A DNA stretch of 64,000 bases, from contig OY855912.1 of assembly GCA_963693305.1 (NCBI GenBank), forward strand, positions 10,124,001 through 10,188,000, in the 5' to 3' direction. The DNA comes from Meandrina meandrites. Its lineage: Eukaryota > Cnidaria > Anthozoa > Scleractinia > Meandrinidae. This document shows, one piece after another, positions 1-14,223 of this stretch (its first letter is position 1; every line of letters begins with the position of its first letter). A program made the position numbers and the translations under genes. The notes under the pieces were generated by a model. The model was not told the origin of the DNA. It saw nothing but the letters and a program-made list of their open reading frames with translations, and did no database searches.

Positions 1-185
1 GTATTGTTAGCTCCTTCGTTCTCTCATCTAAATCTGTTTTTAGGAGTTCTGCTACTACGTTATCAAGTCCAGCTGCCTTTCCATTTTTTGTTGCTTTTAT
101 AGCACTTTTTACTTCGATTGGTCGAAATGGTCCAATGTCAAATTCTCTGTTGTTTAGCCTTCTTTCCATTTCGTGGGGCTGAATG
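1..185 (-). mobile_element. LINE reverse transcriptase fragment (N-terminal part of RT)
   Basis: Reading the minus strand from about 185 down to 1 gives an open peptide with EVKSAIKATKNGKAAGLDN followed by AELLKTDL. This is the conserved start of the RT palm in RTE/CR1-like non-LTR retrotransposons (typically E-V-x-x-A-I-x-x-L-K-N-G-K-A-x-G-x-D). The rest of the RT would continue left of the window. The fragment looks 5'-truncated near 185. It lies in the intron upstream of the first TSC2 exon seen here, in the opposite orientation to TSC2. A LINE 3' end of similar type closes the window at 64000, but whether both belong to one family cannot be judged. Confidence 0.8.
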
Positions 186-877
186 GGCCTTTCAGGTGGG
201 TCTTGTGCAGATTACTCCATAATTTGAGCCTATAAAGTGGCTAGATATATTTTGATGTAAGACGGTGTCCACTGAGCAATTGGGCAAAAATAAAGATACC
301 AAAAAGAACTCATAGCATGATAACGAAACTTTAGCTCTCAAGCTGACCCTGCAAGAGAAAAATGAATTTGAAGTTATCAATATTTTAGTTAAAACGGACG
401 TTTCAAATCAATTCATAAGAAAACAACATACCATTTTAAGCATTTTTTCAAGGTTTTACCTTTTAAAACTTTCTCGAGAATGCTTTTAATTAGTTACTGT
501 TCTTTGAGTAGATTTTTGGTAAATAATTTTTGCACTTATTGTTGGAACTTTCCACGGAAACTGTCTAAATGAATTTACAAGAAGGTTTCTATGACTCCTG
601 TTCTGCCAAACATCCTTGACTTCCTGCACAAGAGATTCAAAACCAGCAATTCAATCTTGAAACAGTGGAAGAAGAGTTGTACTGCACTAATTTTCTTTCT
701 TTAATAAATGCTGCATGCTGCATTCTTCTGATTGGGTGCATCGTTTATTTGAGGATGGCATTTATTGGTAAATTTGCTTCCGTTTGTGGCGGTTTTTCAG
801 GGGCGGCATTTAATTGAGTAAATAATGTGGTATTTTATTTATTTTTTAATGACTTTGTTACTTGACTGCATTTGCAG
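186..877. other. TSC2 intron sequence with one copy of a dispersed repeat
   Basis: No coding exon was found here. Positions 325-411 match the reverse complement of 9124-9209 inside a later TSC2 intron, so both are copies of a dispersed repeat. The intron ends at the acceptor TTTGCAG (871-877). Confidence 0.5.
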
Positions 878-3800
878 TTATGTTTGAGCCTGCTGGATGC
901 TGTTGTCCGTTACAGCTGTCTGCCATCTAATGCCTTGTTTGAGTTCATAGCCACTGCCTGCCGAGCTGTTAACATTGAGAAATTCTGCCAGCACAGCTGG
1001 AAGGTAATTGATACTTGCATATTAGGGCATCTAACTGCTGTAACCCCACTAACACACTCCACCATTAGCAGACACTAAGTCATGGTCCATGTACAGACAC
1101 TATTAATCTTTTGACCTAGGGAGGTAATACTCTTGTTTATTCTGTATAGGAGTTACTGTTCATATTTTTTATTTCACTTTTGGTAATAATGAGATAAAGA
1201 AACCAAAAAACGTACATGTATGCAGCTAGCTACTGAAGCAATAGATCACATATTTCTATGTATTATCAAAACCCATTTGATAAAATCATGCAGGAGGTTG
1301 GAATAGCATGAGAACAGATTAAAAATCACAATCAACCAATCCTGGTGTAGCTTTCATAACCTGGTCTTTAATGTCAATGTTCCAAAAAAGCACAATAAAA
1401 GGTGCAAAGAACTGTTTGAAGCATGTTGAAGAACTGGGATCAGTTGATGTTTCTGGGAAACTGCCCACCTACCCCTCCCCAAACCTAACATTAACACTTA
1501 CTTCTCGCTTTGGGCAAAATGTTAGGTTTGTGGAGGGGTAGGTGGGCAGTTTCTCAGAAACTGATCCAAGAACTGTTTGGATACTAATTAATCCATTGTT
1601 CAATCAAAACTGCAAACTAAACTTGTTCACAGTCTGCTCAAACCTCACACATGTGATACCCTGGAGAAATGTCATGTGTCACCTATGAAACCCGATGTAA
1701 TAAAACCAGATGTGACAAATGCTAGCCATACTTGGAGAGCATGTGCATAGTCTTCGTCAGATATACATTGAAAGATTACATGTGCACATGAAGATATGGT
1801 CGTTAGATGCCCTTTCTGATGATAAAATATGTAAATAAAGGTTGGCAGCTAGGTAATACCTGATGCACTGAAACAAACTCCCCCTGTTGGAAATAATACC
1901 TGCATTCTTGTGCTATGCAACTGCTTTGTCTGAGTAACTAAAAAAGCAACAGACAAGAAAAGGGCAAAAAATGCTTAAAAATTCAAAAAACTCATGTCTT
2001 GTGCATTCCCATCAGTAACAAGAATTTAAACATTGTTGTCAATCATAAGTTTTTTACGAACCATAAACAAAAAAATTAAGATGACTTTTGTTGCATAGAC
2101 ATGGTGGTTTTGTAATTATATCTGCTGCACTTTAAATCTAAATTAAATTTGTTCCCCATTTTAGATAATGAGAAATTTGCTTGGTACTCATCTAGGACAC
2201 AGTGGAGTTTACACCATGTGCAATATTATGGAGGACAGGTAAAGCCATCTCATTTCCCTTTACAATATCAATAAAAACTACTAACTCTTACATACAGCAG
2301 TACCTGGTCACATAGGCCTGCATAAGGCTTCAGCTTAATAATAGCTCTTGGTGCCTAAATTGCTACTGAACAGGACCCACAACAAAGTGACCTTGCAAAG
2401 CATGGCACTCAGAAGAGAAGTCAACCGTACAATCATGAAACCAGTAATAATCAAATATTTGAATTGTGTGCGTGAAAGTTTTAATAGTAAATTTTCAGAT
2501 TGCAAAACAACAAAATAATTAAAATGCGGATAATAAATTAATTCTATAATAATTAAGTTTACCACCCACACTAGCTTAGAAAACATACTCCTGTGCATGC
2601 CTTTAATAAGTGCATCCCCTGCATTATTTTGATAAATTATGCAATTTTCTGCTTTTTTGGCAATGTGTAGTGACCACGGCTCAGATGTGATGTTGTTGCG
2701 AGGTTCTGTGTTTTTCATTGGAATGTGCTTGTGGGGCTCGCAGCGGGTACCAAACCTCAAGTATTCCAATTCAACTGTTCTGCCTTCCATGTTACAGGTA
2801 AAGTTTCTAATAGACCGTAACATTCTGTTGAAGAGTCCAATTCAGTTCACCATTTACATGTATCTATCACTATTTAAAATGCTCACTAAAAGTGATACAA
2901 ACATTTATAACGTGAAGGAAAAGTAGTTGCAGTAAATGTAAAACCAGTAGATTGTAAGGGAATAGGGAAAAGTATGGAGATCATGATGATGTGTTCTTCC
3001 TCCTGGCCAGGCCCTGTCATGTCATCACAGCTTGGTGGCATTGGAAGTGACCCTATCATTACAAAGATTGGTAAAGAAGTATGGTCATGAACTTCATGTA
3101 GTTGCCTGGGATGCAGTGTTAGACATCACTGAAGCTCTGCAACATCAGATCGAGGTAAAAATTGTGGAATGAAGCTCATCATTACTAGTGTTTATTATAT
3201 GATTGGTTTCTGAAGAATTAAGCTACTGTGGGTTTTACCACGCTCTGGTCTCTGGTACTTCATGGGTCTTGCCCACAGGTGTCTATCAGAGTGCTTCTAA
3301 CAATTTAGTGGTGTGAACTAAGTGATTGAGTGAATCCTTGTTACCATAAACTACAAAAAAGTACAGCCTATCGTTCTGTTTAAAGAAAAGAAAAGTAACA
3401 AGAAATGAGCTGGATATTTACTAGTGACGTTCACACGCCTCAAATAAGTGAGGTGAGACCGTCTTGTAGCCTGTAGCCCTCTCCGATTTTTTTGAGGGGT
3501 AAAGGCGGATGTACATACTAGGATAACCGTCCTGTAGCCTTCACTTATTTTATGTTTGTCTGAGAAGACAATGCTACAGCTATTACAAAAGCAAGTTGTA
3601 ATCTGACGTATCCTCTGGATACCAAGCTTGCAACCTTGCAGGTTCAAAGACTACTAAGCCATAAGGTCTTTTAGCTTCCACAGTGGAATAGAAAACGTAT
3701 TCAAACTATAAACTGGTAACAGATAGGCTAACGATACTTAGTCACAGAGCAGCCTCAGCTCTCGTCCTCGTTTGACCCAGGCTAATAGTCTGTGCATCTA

Positions 3801-6800
3801 ACTGAAGAACGGTTGGCCACTTGGCTTTCTTCATTTCTCCTGGTTACCTTTCTTTTCACCTTCTCAGGAGTATAGCCCAGGTGATAATGCCCTGATAGAA
3901 AATCTTCACATTCTGTTGACCAGTATAGAAGATCTTTATGAGACTGGAAAGTTCAATGGACCAGAGGAAAGGTTCTTTGGTTTGGTAGAGAAGAGTGCTA
4001 GTATGCGTCCTGTAAGTGTGCATCAGAGATGCAAAATTCTGCGAACACAAGTTGCACACTTAAAACCAACCAACCAACCAACCAACCAACCAACCAACCA
4101 ACCAACCAACCAACCAACCAACCAACCAACCAACCAACCAACCAACCAACCAAAGTGTCACGTGACTTACAATGGTGATACCCATTCACACCAACAAAAC
4201 ATGTTTAGTTAAACCAGGTTAAACAAAATGAAAATCGGCAACGAAAGACTGATAGACTAAATTTTGCATAGGGTTCCAGTAAGTGCAAAAGTGCTATTTC
4301 ATTGTGCTAAATTTAGCAACTTCTATGAAGAAAACAATTTTAAACCGTGTTTAGGCTTACCAGGTTCAAGTATTCGAAGTTCAGGCAAACCGAACCGACC
4401 AACCGACTGACTGACTGACCAACCAATACATGGACCGACTGACTGATGCAAGAACCCATGGATTGACTGACTGACGGATGGGCCGAAGGACCTATTGACT
4501 GATGGAGTGGCGGACCGACGGACTGACAGACTGACCCACGAACCGCCCGACTCACTGACGGACCCACAGACCGACTGTCTGACGGAAGGACTCACAGACC
4601 AACCGACCAACTGATGGATGGATTGACAGACTGATGGACCGACAGACCTGGCCGAACAAACCAAACAACTGACAAAAACCAACAATGTGCAGTTTTGAAG
4701 TGGCAATACTATTTATCTCGTTATGGTTTATGTAATTAATATCTCTGTAGTTTTTATCAATTGATCATTTTTTTGGCAGGAAAAGTCTCTTCATATCTTA
4801 GTTTCGTTCAAGGCCCAGACAGTTCATCCAGCACAAGTAGGTTGGCTTACTAACCTTCACAATCTTATGGAAAAATACTTCAGGTACAGTGATAATACTG
4901 TGTTTTATTTGTGACCTCGTGTTTATATAATTTTGTTAAAGCAGAGACAAGTGTCAATTGCCATCAGTGGAAATAATCTAAAAAAATTTGAAGGTCATAA
5001 TAATTCGTAACCCGTCTCTGTTTTCGTTATTATATCTTTGGAGTTATTTTGAAGTTAATAGGGAGTTAAGCATTGACGACGGCGACGCCGGGAAAACACC
5101 TAATGAAAAATTAATTTATATTTTACTGGAGAATATCGTGATTATCCGAATGTATTAAGTGTATCTATCGGTTTAGGAACTAGCTCCAGGTGAATATGTA
5201 AAGAAAGCGATCATCCACAAATAGAAATATGGGAATTTAGCTGTCGTGGTTCACATTTTCAAAAATACACAGAACTTGGTCATTGGTCAGAGAACGGCCA
5301 AGAAATGTAGCAAGAGTTAAATTGCACTTGCAGAGCTATTATTCTTACTCACTAAACCTTTTCTTCTCGTTCAAGTTGCCGTCGCAGTTTGCTAAAGCTC
5401 TACGTTATTTTAGACCGTGCGTGCTCATATTGAATGTTGCTCTGTTCTTTTGATCAGATATGAAATCCGCACAAGCGTCAGAGTGAAAGTCCTCACTGTC
5501 CTGTCATCTGTACTAACGTCATATGGTCACTGGTATGAGGTCAGTGTCACAAACAACTACATGACTTTGTAGTATTGCATAACACAGGCCAGTACACGCA
5601 ACTCTGATTTCTATATGGGCACTTGAATGGGAACTGAATCTGTAACGCCGTGTGTTTGTTAAACAACTTCAAACTGTCAATCACATTATGCCCAACGACG
5701 CCAATGAAACAATTTTTAACTTGAGAATTCAAAATTAGGTTTCCTTTGTGAAGTTTACAGTAGACTGTTCACTTCCCTCTATTTTCTCGTATTTTTCTCT
5801 GATTGTTGAACGCGGGGAAAGAAAGGCGAGAGAACTGGACGCCAGGACAATGGCAGTCCCGCACCTCTTTCAGACTTCTATTTTCATTGGCCCCGGGAAC
5901 CTGTAGCTACGTTTTTTAAGGTTAGGGGCATTGTTTGGGTCAGTTATGTCTTGTCCCTTGAGCCAATAACGAAAGGGCTCAAACAATTTGCTTTGTACAT
6001 TTCGGAGTTGTTTTCTGGACTGAGAATTGTCTCCACAGATTCTGAAGCTCTGATCTCTAACCTTCAAAATTTGTGTTCCTGTAAAATTGATTTTGGCAAT
6101 TGAACAAGCATCGTTTCTCCGACGATCAGTCTCAATTTATTATTCATCATTGTTCCTTTAGGAAGAGCTTTTAGAGTCCGCAGTGTTACCATATCTTAAC
6201 CACATTGCTGAAGATCAAGATGTAACAGTTCGGAACGTGGCAGTGCAGATTCTTTTGGACCTATGCCAGATGTGTGACTCTCAGAGGTGTCAAGATTTCT
6301 TGGACATTATCGAGAAGGTAACCTTTAGGTTAGACCTAAGTCAGTTTTCCTTCCTCATTTAACGCCCAGATTCAGACCTCGTCAGGACTAAAGGGCACTA
6401 CACAACAAGAACATGAACACGAACACGATCACGATCACGAACACGGACACGAACACGGACACAAACACGAACACAAACACAACACAACAACCTTTATTTC
6501 TCCTTATTTGACCACTGAATGTTCGGTTGATAAAAATTCTAAACGATGCGACTGATATGATATCTCAAACTTTCTGCGTCTTTTATAGGATCGTGAGCAA
6601 GCGTGATATGAGAGCGTATTGTCTTTTCATATAGTAGTATACATTGCTTGTGCCCTGTTGTAGTAGTTCTTAACCCGTTTTTTCTCCAATAAGAAAGCTG
6701 GAGTATCTACAGCAGTTGAGAACTTAGATTAATCAAAGTTCTGTTTCCCCTTGTGGAAAGCTAACATAAACTAATCCATTTTCTCCTTGGCCCACAAACA

Positions 6801-9800
6801 TACGAGTATAGAAAAGTAAATGCTTGAAGTAGTTTTATCAAATAAAATCTGATTTGGGTTTAACAGCAAATAACAGTAAATTATAAAATAAACAAATAAA
6901 TAAATCGATTTCGTTTAACGAGAGAAGCACGTAACAGTCTTGCGACTGACAAACTATGGCCCTCGAATTCCCGATCGAATTGGAATTTCGAAGTGTGTAG
7001 TGTTACTGTCTTTTCTTCTTGGGTTAGTTTTCGTGTCGCCTTTCCGAAAACAAAAGCGTTTAGGCCGCAGAGAGGTACACTGTACGCTTTGATTGAACAG
7101 ATAAAAATACTTCGATGAGTGCCAATAAGACAAAAGTGCGCTTTGACATTACGTTTTATTTCAGGTCCTCAGTAGACATGTGGAACTTCAAGGAAAAAAC
7201 CCTTCACTTGAGCAGCAGCAACAGGTGATGAACTTGGACTACACTTATTTAAAACTTATTTTTAAAACTGTCGTTTCATTGTTCTTGCAACAAAGGTTCG
7301 CCAGGTTAAAAAAATGGCCAAATGACATCATTGGGTTTGGGTTTAGGGTTTGTTTTATTCAGACTAACAAATATTCGAAACACTTGCATCTGGTTTAGTG
7401 TACTGAACATGTTCGGTGGGAGGCGGGGTGGCCTAATGGTTAGTGTGCTGGACTCCGGATCGAACGGTCCGGGTTCGAGCACTGGCCGGGGCACTGCATT
7501 ATGTTCTTGGGCAAGATACTTTACTGTCATAGTGCCTCTCTCTGCCCAGGTGTATAAATGGGTACCGGCGAATTTACTGCTGGGGGTAACCCTGCGATGG
7601 ACTAGCATCCCATCCAGGGGGGAGTAGAGATACTCCTAGCCGCTTCATGCTATGGAAACCGGGATAAGCTCCGGCCTGATGAGCCACTAGGCTCATGTGC
7701 AGACTTTACCTTTACCTTTACCTACATTTTCAAGCAAATGATTTTAATGCAACCTCTTTTTCTTCATTTCGACTCCTTGATAAAAACGTTTGCGATCCTT
7801 TCACACTGTGCATACTTGTCGTTTTATATCAGTCTTGTAATTTTTAATTACACCATGATTGTTTGAGTGTAAACTTTGGTTTTCAATTGAGAAGGGGTGG
7901 GATTTTTGTTTGAAATGTGTACAGTTATCTATCAGTATCATATATATTTTTCTTAACAATGTTGCTTGTATCGTTAAATATGCAGTTGTTGCAAGAGGAA
8001 AAAGAATTAAAAGATGTAAAGACAGCTGTCAATGGACTGGTGGATGTATTTAAGGTGGAAACACGTATTTTGTTAGTTCATCGTATTTTATTTTCAACAA
8101 CCGCGATTTTACAGATTTATCTATTTTAAGTGCGTCGGACGTGTCTAAAAGACGTGATGTTTTGTTCTTCGGCTCGTTGTTCTAACGCGTTCTTGGCTGG
8201 CTTCGGCGAAACAAAAAATCTTAAGATAAACAGAACTTTTAGTTGTTAATCTAGAGATTTATTGATTCGTCCACAGCTCAAGTTGTTTCGTTTGCCTCAT
8301 GGTCATGCTGTACGAACGTTTGGACTGCTGGTTTCGCACATGAAGGCACACTATTACCATGGTTACAGTACCTACATTGCCAGTGTCATCAGAAACTTGG
8401 TATGCCTTACTTTGTTCTTCTAAAGGGTTTCCATGCAGTATAATTACGCTAACGACTGCTCCCGTGAGAAACAGTTATTTTTTGTTTTTGAGACTCGAGG
8501 GAGGCAAAATTATCTGGTTTCCCGAGGGACCATTCATTAAATGATTTGTTTTATAACACAAAAATATTTCATGTGCAACGGCGGTCGTCGGTCAAAATTC
8601 GCGGGTAACGGGGCACTCGTACCCCCTGACGTCAAAGATCTTGCAATGTTGCCCGCTCAGAGAGTTTTGGCGGGAAACAGTTTTATTGCAAGATGTCATG
8701 TGACCTCCAGGTAGTAAGAGCGTTGGCTGTTGGGAAAGAAATTCCAGCTAGATAACAAAATATGGTGTTTTTATAATGTCAAATTATCCTCAATTCAAAA
8801 CCCCAGTATCCTCTAAATTAATAATATAAGGCACAAGATAAAATTATAATTAGCTTAAAAGGTACTGGGACCGTCAGAACGATTGAAACGGATGAAAAAC
8901 TCACAATTCAATTTCTACGTGTTGTAGGCGTTTGAGTGCTTCCTGAGTTTGCGTTGCGACTCCAGTTTACGGCTTGGGTTATGTGATGCCAATCAAGAGG
9001 AGGGTAGTTCCAAGTTTAGTCCTTACTTTACATGTTTGCAAAGGTAAGCTCTTCTACATGCATTTGGAGGAATAACATGAACAGTCGAAAAAGTTTATAT
9101 CAAACCTTGTAAAAAAACTGACGTGAAACGTCCGTTCTAAGTAAAATGTGGATAACTTCAAATTCATTTTTCTTTCGCGGGGTCAGCTTGAGAGCTAAAG
9201 TTTATCCCGGAAATAACTCATGTGACCGCCAGAAAGTGATGTCGACTTTCCGAAGATGAAGACCTCTGTGGTGCATTGTATTTGTAGCTTTCGAAATTCA
9301 TATATTTTAATATCGTTTTCTTTCAGCGATTCTGACACAAAGACCCCAACATCTTCACATCTTGGTGTAATACCTTACTCGGACGTGTTTGAAGTTATTC
9401 TGAACTGCCTGCAGTATGTAAGTAATACTTCACCTTTTTGTCAGCTTTCCTTCTTTTTTTTAACCGTTTGATGGCTACGGAATTTGAAGTGAAGTTTGAC
9501 CAAAAGTGTAGTGGAATGCTAAAGGGGTATCCTTGCCAAATTCTCTCTTAAGAGCTGGTTAATCATCACCAAATCGTTAACTATGTCTTCGTAAATAACA
9601 GCATTTAGTCGAAATCATTCGCAGTCATCTACGCCAGGCCAAAATTTTAAAACTCTGTATCAAAAAATGGACTGCCGCCCAAAACGTGCTATTACAGTTT
9701 TTTCACATAGTGCGACAATTTTCATCAGCAGGTTATTGATTTCCATCACCTGCTCGGCTGTTTCATTGCGTTTTATGCTATCTCAGTCCTGTAGACAAAT

Positions 9801-12800
9801 AAAAAATAGTGCGGGTGCTATCAAAACGATATCACGTTAGGAATGTTGCTTAGCAACCTCACTGAAAAATTGACCATATGAAGGCTAAGGAAATTCACGG
9901 AGAAATGTTTACCACGCTCAACTGCACTTTCGTCTTGAATCCGTACATTACGCGAGAGTATAAGTTTTGTGTGGGATACCGGTGGTATCGCACACTAATG
10001 CGATCTGGTTGTAAATTCGTTAATGCAAATGAAATATGCAAAATGAGTTGCAATATTGTATCCCACACATGTACCCTTTGGTTATCCTATTTTTATGTCA
10101 TTTGAGAGCTGAGGGATGTGCTTTATCCTTTCCACGACTGGTTTATTTGCAGGAGTGGGACTGGACAGTACTGGAGCATGTTTTGACTGCACTGCCAGAG
10201 GTCCTACAAAATAAGAGCCTTATACTGTCAGCCAATCCTGCTTTGAACACGATGACAGCAGTTCTCTGCCACATGGTTAGCCTGCATTTTTTACGTCTCA
10301 AGTTACATGTAAAGGAGCTTTGTCACGGATTTTAACAGATTTTCGAACAGCCAAAATATTTTTTTTGTGGCGTAGGAACCTAAAAATAATGGGCCATTCT
10401 TATTAACAATTGCTATATTAGAGCATTGAAACTGTTAACAAGCATCTTTGGCTGCGGGTGGCTGCGGTTGGCTGCGGATGGCTTGGATGGAGATGGATTG
10501 CAACTTGAAAAATTAAGGCTTAACTTTTCAAGTTGTTTCCGAGTGTCGTCAAAAATTCAATATGTATAGCTTTAGTTTGATTTCTATCCGCAAATTAAGG
10601 TCATGTCTTCATTTAGATGTTCAAAGAAAATGTTTTTCTTGGGTTAAGTTGCCTAACACTAATTTCAGAACAGTTAAGACCAAAAATCTGCGAAATCCCC
10701 GTGACGTAGCCCCTTTAAGATGTTTTCCCTGAAATGACCAGGGTCCTTGTTTTCCTATGCTTCTTGCATCAATACAGAGAAACTTTTTCTCTCACGTTTC
10801 ACTGGAGTAGGCATCACTTAAGGCTGGTTTTCACTAGCGCATAAGCACAAGCATAAGCATAAGCACAAACACTCGCATAAGCAAGTGAGAACACCCACGA
10901 CATAAGCATAACATAAGCATAACATAAGCACAAGAAGAACGAACGTTGTTCGTTCTTCTTGTGCTTATGTTATGCTTTGTAGTGCGAACGCGAGTGAAAT
11001 AACCATAAGCATAAGGGTTATAATCCGCCATCTTGATTGTAGTTGAGGAAAGCTGGTATCGAGGAATTTTGTTATTACTGCGCCTGCGTATGCTCTTATG
11101 CTTATGTCCTGGTGTTCTCACTTGCTTCTTAATTTCTTATGCTTATGCTTATGCTTATGCTTATGCGCTAGTGAAAACCAGCCTTTATCCATGAACAATG
11201 TGTTATTTGATCCACAGGTTTCAGAGCCTTCTTGTATCATTGATCTCCGTCGACTTCCTCACGGTGTTGGTAGAGCCGGATTACAGGCTTTGATATTTCC
11301 AGTGAGTATCAGCTGCTACAGACTCTTAAACCACACAACATACGATATATAGTCGCACGTTAGTAAGATATCAACTGATATCGACTTAAGTGATAATTTT
11401 GTGCGATTTCTTTGGCTGAATATGAACATTCCATGTATTGGAGGGCAAAGCCGCTATCATCATGAGTAAGACACCTGCTTGGGTCGTAATTTGATGTGAA
11501 ATGGGCCTTTTCCACGAGATTTACCCACACCATAAAGTAAAAACTGACTAACAACGGAATTCTATTCTTGAATATACCGCTCTGCCAGGCCAGTTCTGAC
11601 AAACGCAAAGCGCCTTAAGTTAACTTGATTCTTTACTTATAGGTTTTAACAGTTCTTGCTACGTATCACTCCTGCCTGGACAGAGGTCGGCAGGTAAGGT
11701 TGCGTTTCGTCTTTCTCCATCCTAGATGTTGTTAGTCATACTCACTTCCTAATGGATTCCTGTTGTTTGTCGAGTATTGTTCTTTGGTTTCCTATGACCT
11801 TGATTTATTTTTGGCCTCCTCAAAATTTTGCTAATCTACCTAACAGGTTCACTTTAAGTTTCTGCTATGTTGGGTATATCTTGGTGTTACGGAAACTACT
11901 GTTGACTGTTGTGTAGTGGTTTGAGTATTGATTAGTCTTTTGAATCGTTTGTTTTACCCCATTTGGTGATTGCACCGTCCGAGAAACTGAGAAAATGCCA
12001 TAGTTTTCCAACCTTGCTACAAATCAAACTCATTGGTGGCTAGTTGATTATCAACGTGCAGTTAATATGGTGAATTAACCGCCGTTTTGGATTGAAGCAA
12101 ATTAGGGAACGGTGGGTTTTATGAGTGTTCTAAAATCGGGAGTAAAAAATTAAACGCTTGAGAAACAAATATGGCAATTGGAAAGATAACCGATTTGCTG
12201 TCTCTTGGAGAAAAAATACTGATTAGATTTTCCTCAGTTGCACAGTGAATGGTAGGACGCTTTCTACTTCTCACTTCTTGTGAGACATTCATCGTGCTTT
12301 TCAGTAGGTAACATTTACTGTTTGTGGAATTGTAGTTTGAGTTAGTGAGGACGTTAGAGCTGGGTTTAGTGACCAAGTGTGCTGTCCTGTGTGTGTCTTC
12401 ACTGACGCTGTGCACAATGGAAATGCAGGCAGTGATGAAAAGGTGAGCCAGTCTCGAGACGCTATATACTAGTGAATAGATGACTGTCTCAAGTTGGCCT
12501 GTAAATAGGCTCTCTGGTTTGGAATGGAAGGGAAACACCGGCGAACAAGAATGAGAGGAGAGCAAGGTCTAGGGGTAAGGGTAGGGATGGGTAGGGGAGA
12601 TCTTCCTGACCAGACCGCTCTAAGGAGCAATATGTCAGGATTGTCACGCTTCAGATCGTGACAAGACGCTGTATGGCAATGCAACATAGCCACATGGAAG
12701 ACTCTTAGTTCCTTGCCGCCGGGTGGGGGATAGGGAAGACAGAGGCAACTTATTGTAATCGTGGGACATGCATAGAAACACTCTCCTACGCCTATTGGCC

Positions 12801-14223
12801 AGTAATTGACGGTATCGTTTCTTCTTACGTCTTTCTTTTATTTTGGTCTTCCGTTACTATAGAATAATTTTACTAGTTTCTCTCTTTTGTTTTCTTATGC
12901 TACTTTGTCAAAAGTTCATGTCTCATTTTCCTGTTTAATGTTCTAATTTTTCTTTTGCTCACAGTCTTCTTCCAGCCCTTTTGGTCCGCTTGACCCAGAT
13001 TTCTGCTACAGTTTCCATGGCAGCACCTATGCTAGAGTTCCTCTCAGGTGAATCTTCTTATCTTCTCAAGTGAGGTAGTTGACGTAGTCCTCATTAAATA
13101 AGTTGAACTTACAGTACACTAGATTAAATACTGAGGAAGTGCGAATATTTTGCATTTTCAAATCTAAAGGATGTTTGTTTGTATGGCTCTTGTATGCTAT
13201 TGTCCGCACTCGAACTAAAGTGGCCCGTACATCGCCAACAACACATTGCTCTACATAACGTGAGAGCATGATCTGACGCGGGTCCAAACCAAGTTCAACG
13301 GCGACGGCGGCGCGGCGGCGGTGGCGGTGGCGGTGGCGGTGGCGGTGGCGGTGGCCTTAGTGTGAGACCATTCAAATGAAAACTGTTTGGCAGTGCATTT
13401 TTTGGTTGAACTTTGATTTTTTTTTAAAACCTGACACAAAAAACCTCTTGACCCAGTCTCTTTAAAGTTAGACCTAATGGTTACTATTCATGGATACATG
13501 TAATCTGTTTGTTTGTTTGTTTGTTTTGACAGGTTTGGTTCACTTGCCTCATTTGTACGCTAGTTTCCAGGACAGTCAGTACAAGAGCGTGTTCGCCATT
13601 TGCCTACCTTACACTGATCCTTTCAAGTAAGCGGAGTTAATTTGAATTCTATTTGTTCACTGATTAATTTACACACTTGATTACACACTGAATGTCACAT
13701 AAGGTCACTGCCTTTGGAATTTAACCTGTAGACTGCAGAAGTTTGTTCCTTTCTGGATTATTTTTGGAGTTTCCGCAATCCAGTTTGTAGCCGTAGGGAC
13801 ACAACAAAATCATAAGTAGATAGTAAGAAACAACAACAACAAACAACAGCAACAACTTTATTACCAAAAAAGGACTTCATACAATGCTTCAAAAAAAAAG
13901 CATACTATAATTGTTTGGTTTTGTAGAACAGTATTTGGCAAACGACAAATAACCATTAACAAGTGAGAATTATTCAAGGAAGATGGCTTGGTTTCATGTT
14001 TAAATTGGCAAGATATTTATTGCAGCAGCATAATGATTCTTAGTTAAGGGTCACAGAGGTTTTATAGTAATCTTAAAAAGCCTCGTTTTAAATTCGCATT
14101 TTATTTTTTTTCCGCCACAGGTATTCTCAATACATCGTGACACTTGCCTATCACGTGATCGCCGCGTGGTTCGTGCGATCACGTGTGGCTTACCGCAAAG
14201 CATTTGTTGGATTTGTGAGCAAG
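878..14223 (+). CDS. TSC2: TSC2 alpha-solenoid exons (window exons 1-20)
   Basis: These 20 exons encode 687 residues of the HEAT-like solenoid (Pfam DUF3384 and Tuberin regions). Clear matches to animal tuberin include [58 protein letters not shown], and [19 protein letters not shown]. In other animals this part carries the TSC1 (hamartin) contact surface. Exon 17 (12336-12442) is weakly conserved and was placed by frame: it supplies the segment between the YHSCLDRG exon and the LLPALLVRL exon, and its 2-nt overhang is completed by the next exon. Confidence 0.93.

Noticed and set aside
2335..2823. 162-codon minus-strand reading frame
   Set aside because: It lies antisense to TSC2 exon 2671-2797 and adjoining intron, with no recognisable domain.
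4323..4706. Ser/Val-rich minus-strand frames of 127 and 75 codons
   Set aside because: They are the translation of a degenerate tetranucleotide satellite.
12119..12565. 148-codon minus-strand reading frame
   Set aside because: It overlaps TSC2 exon 12336-12442 on the other strand, has no conserved motif and is best explained as a shadow frame.
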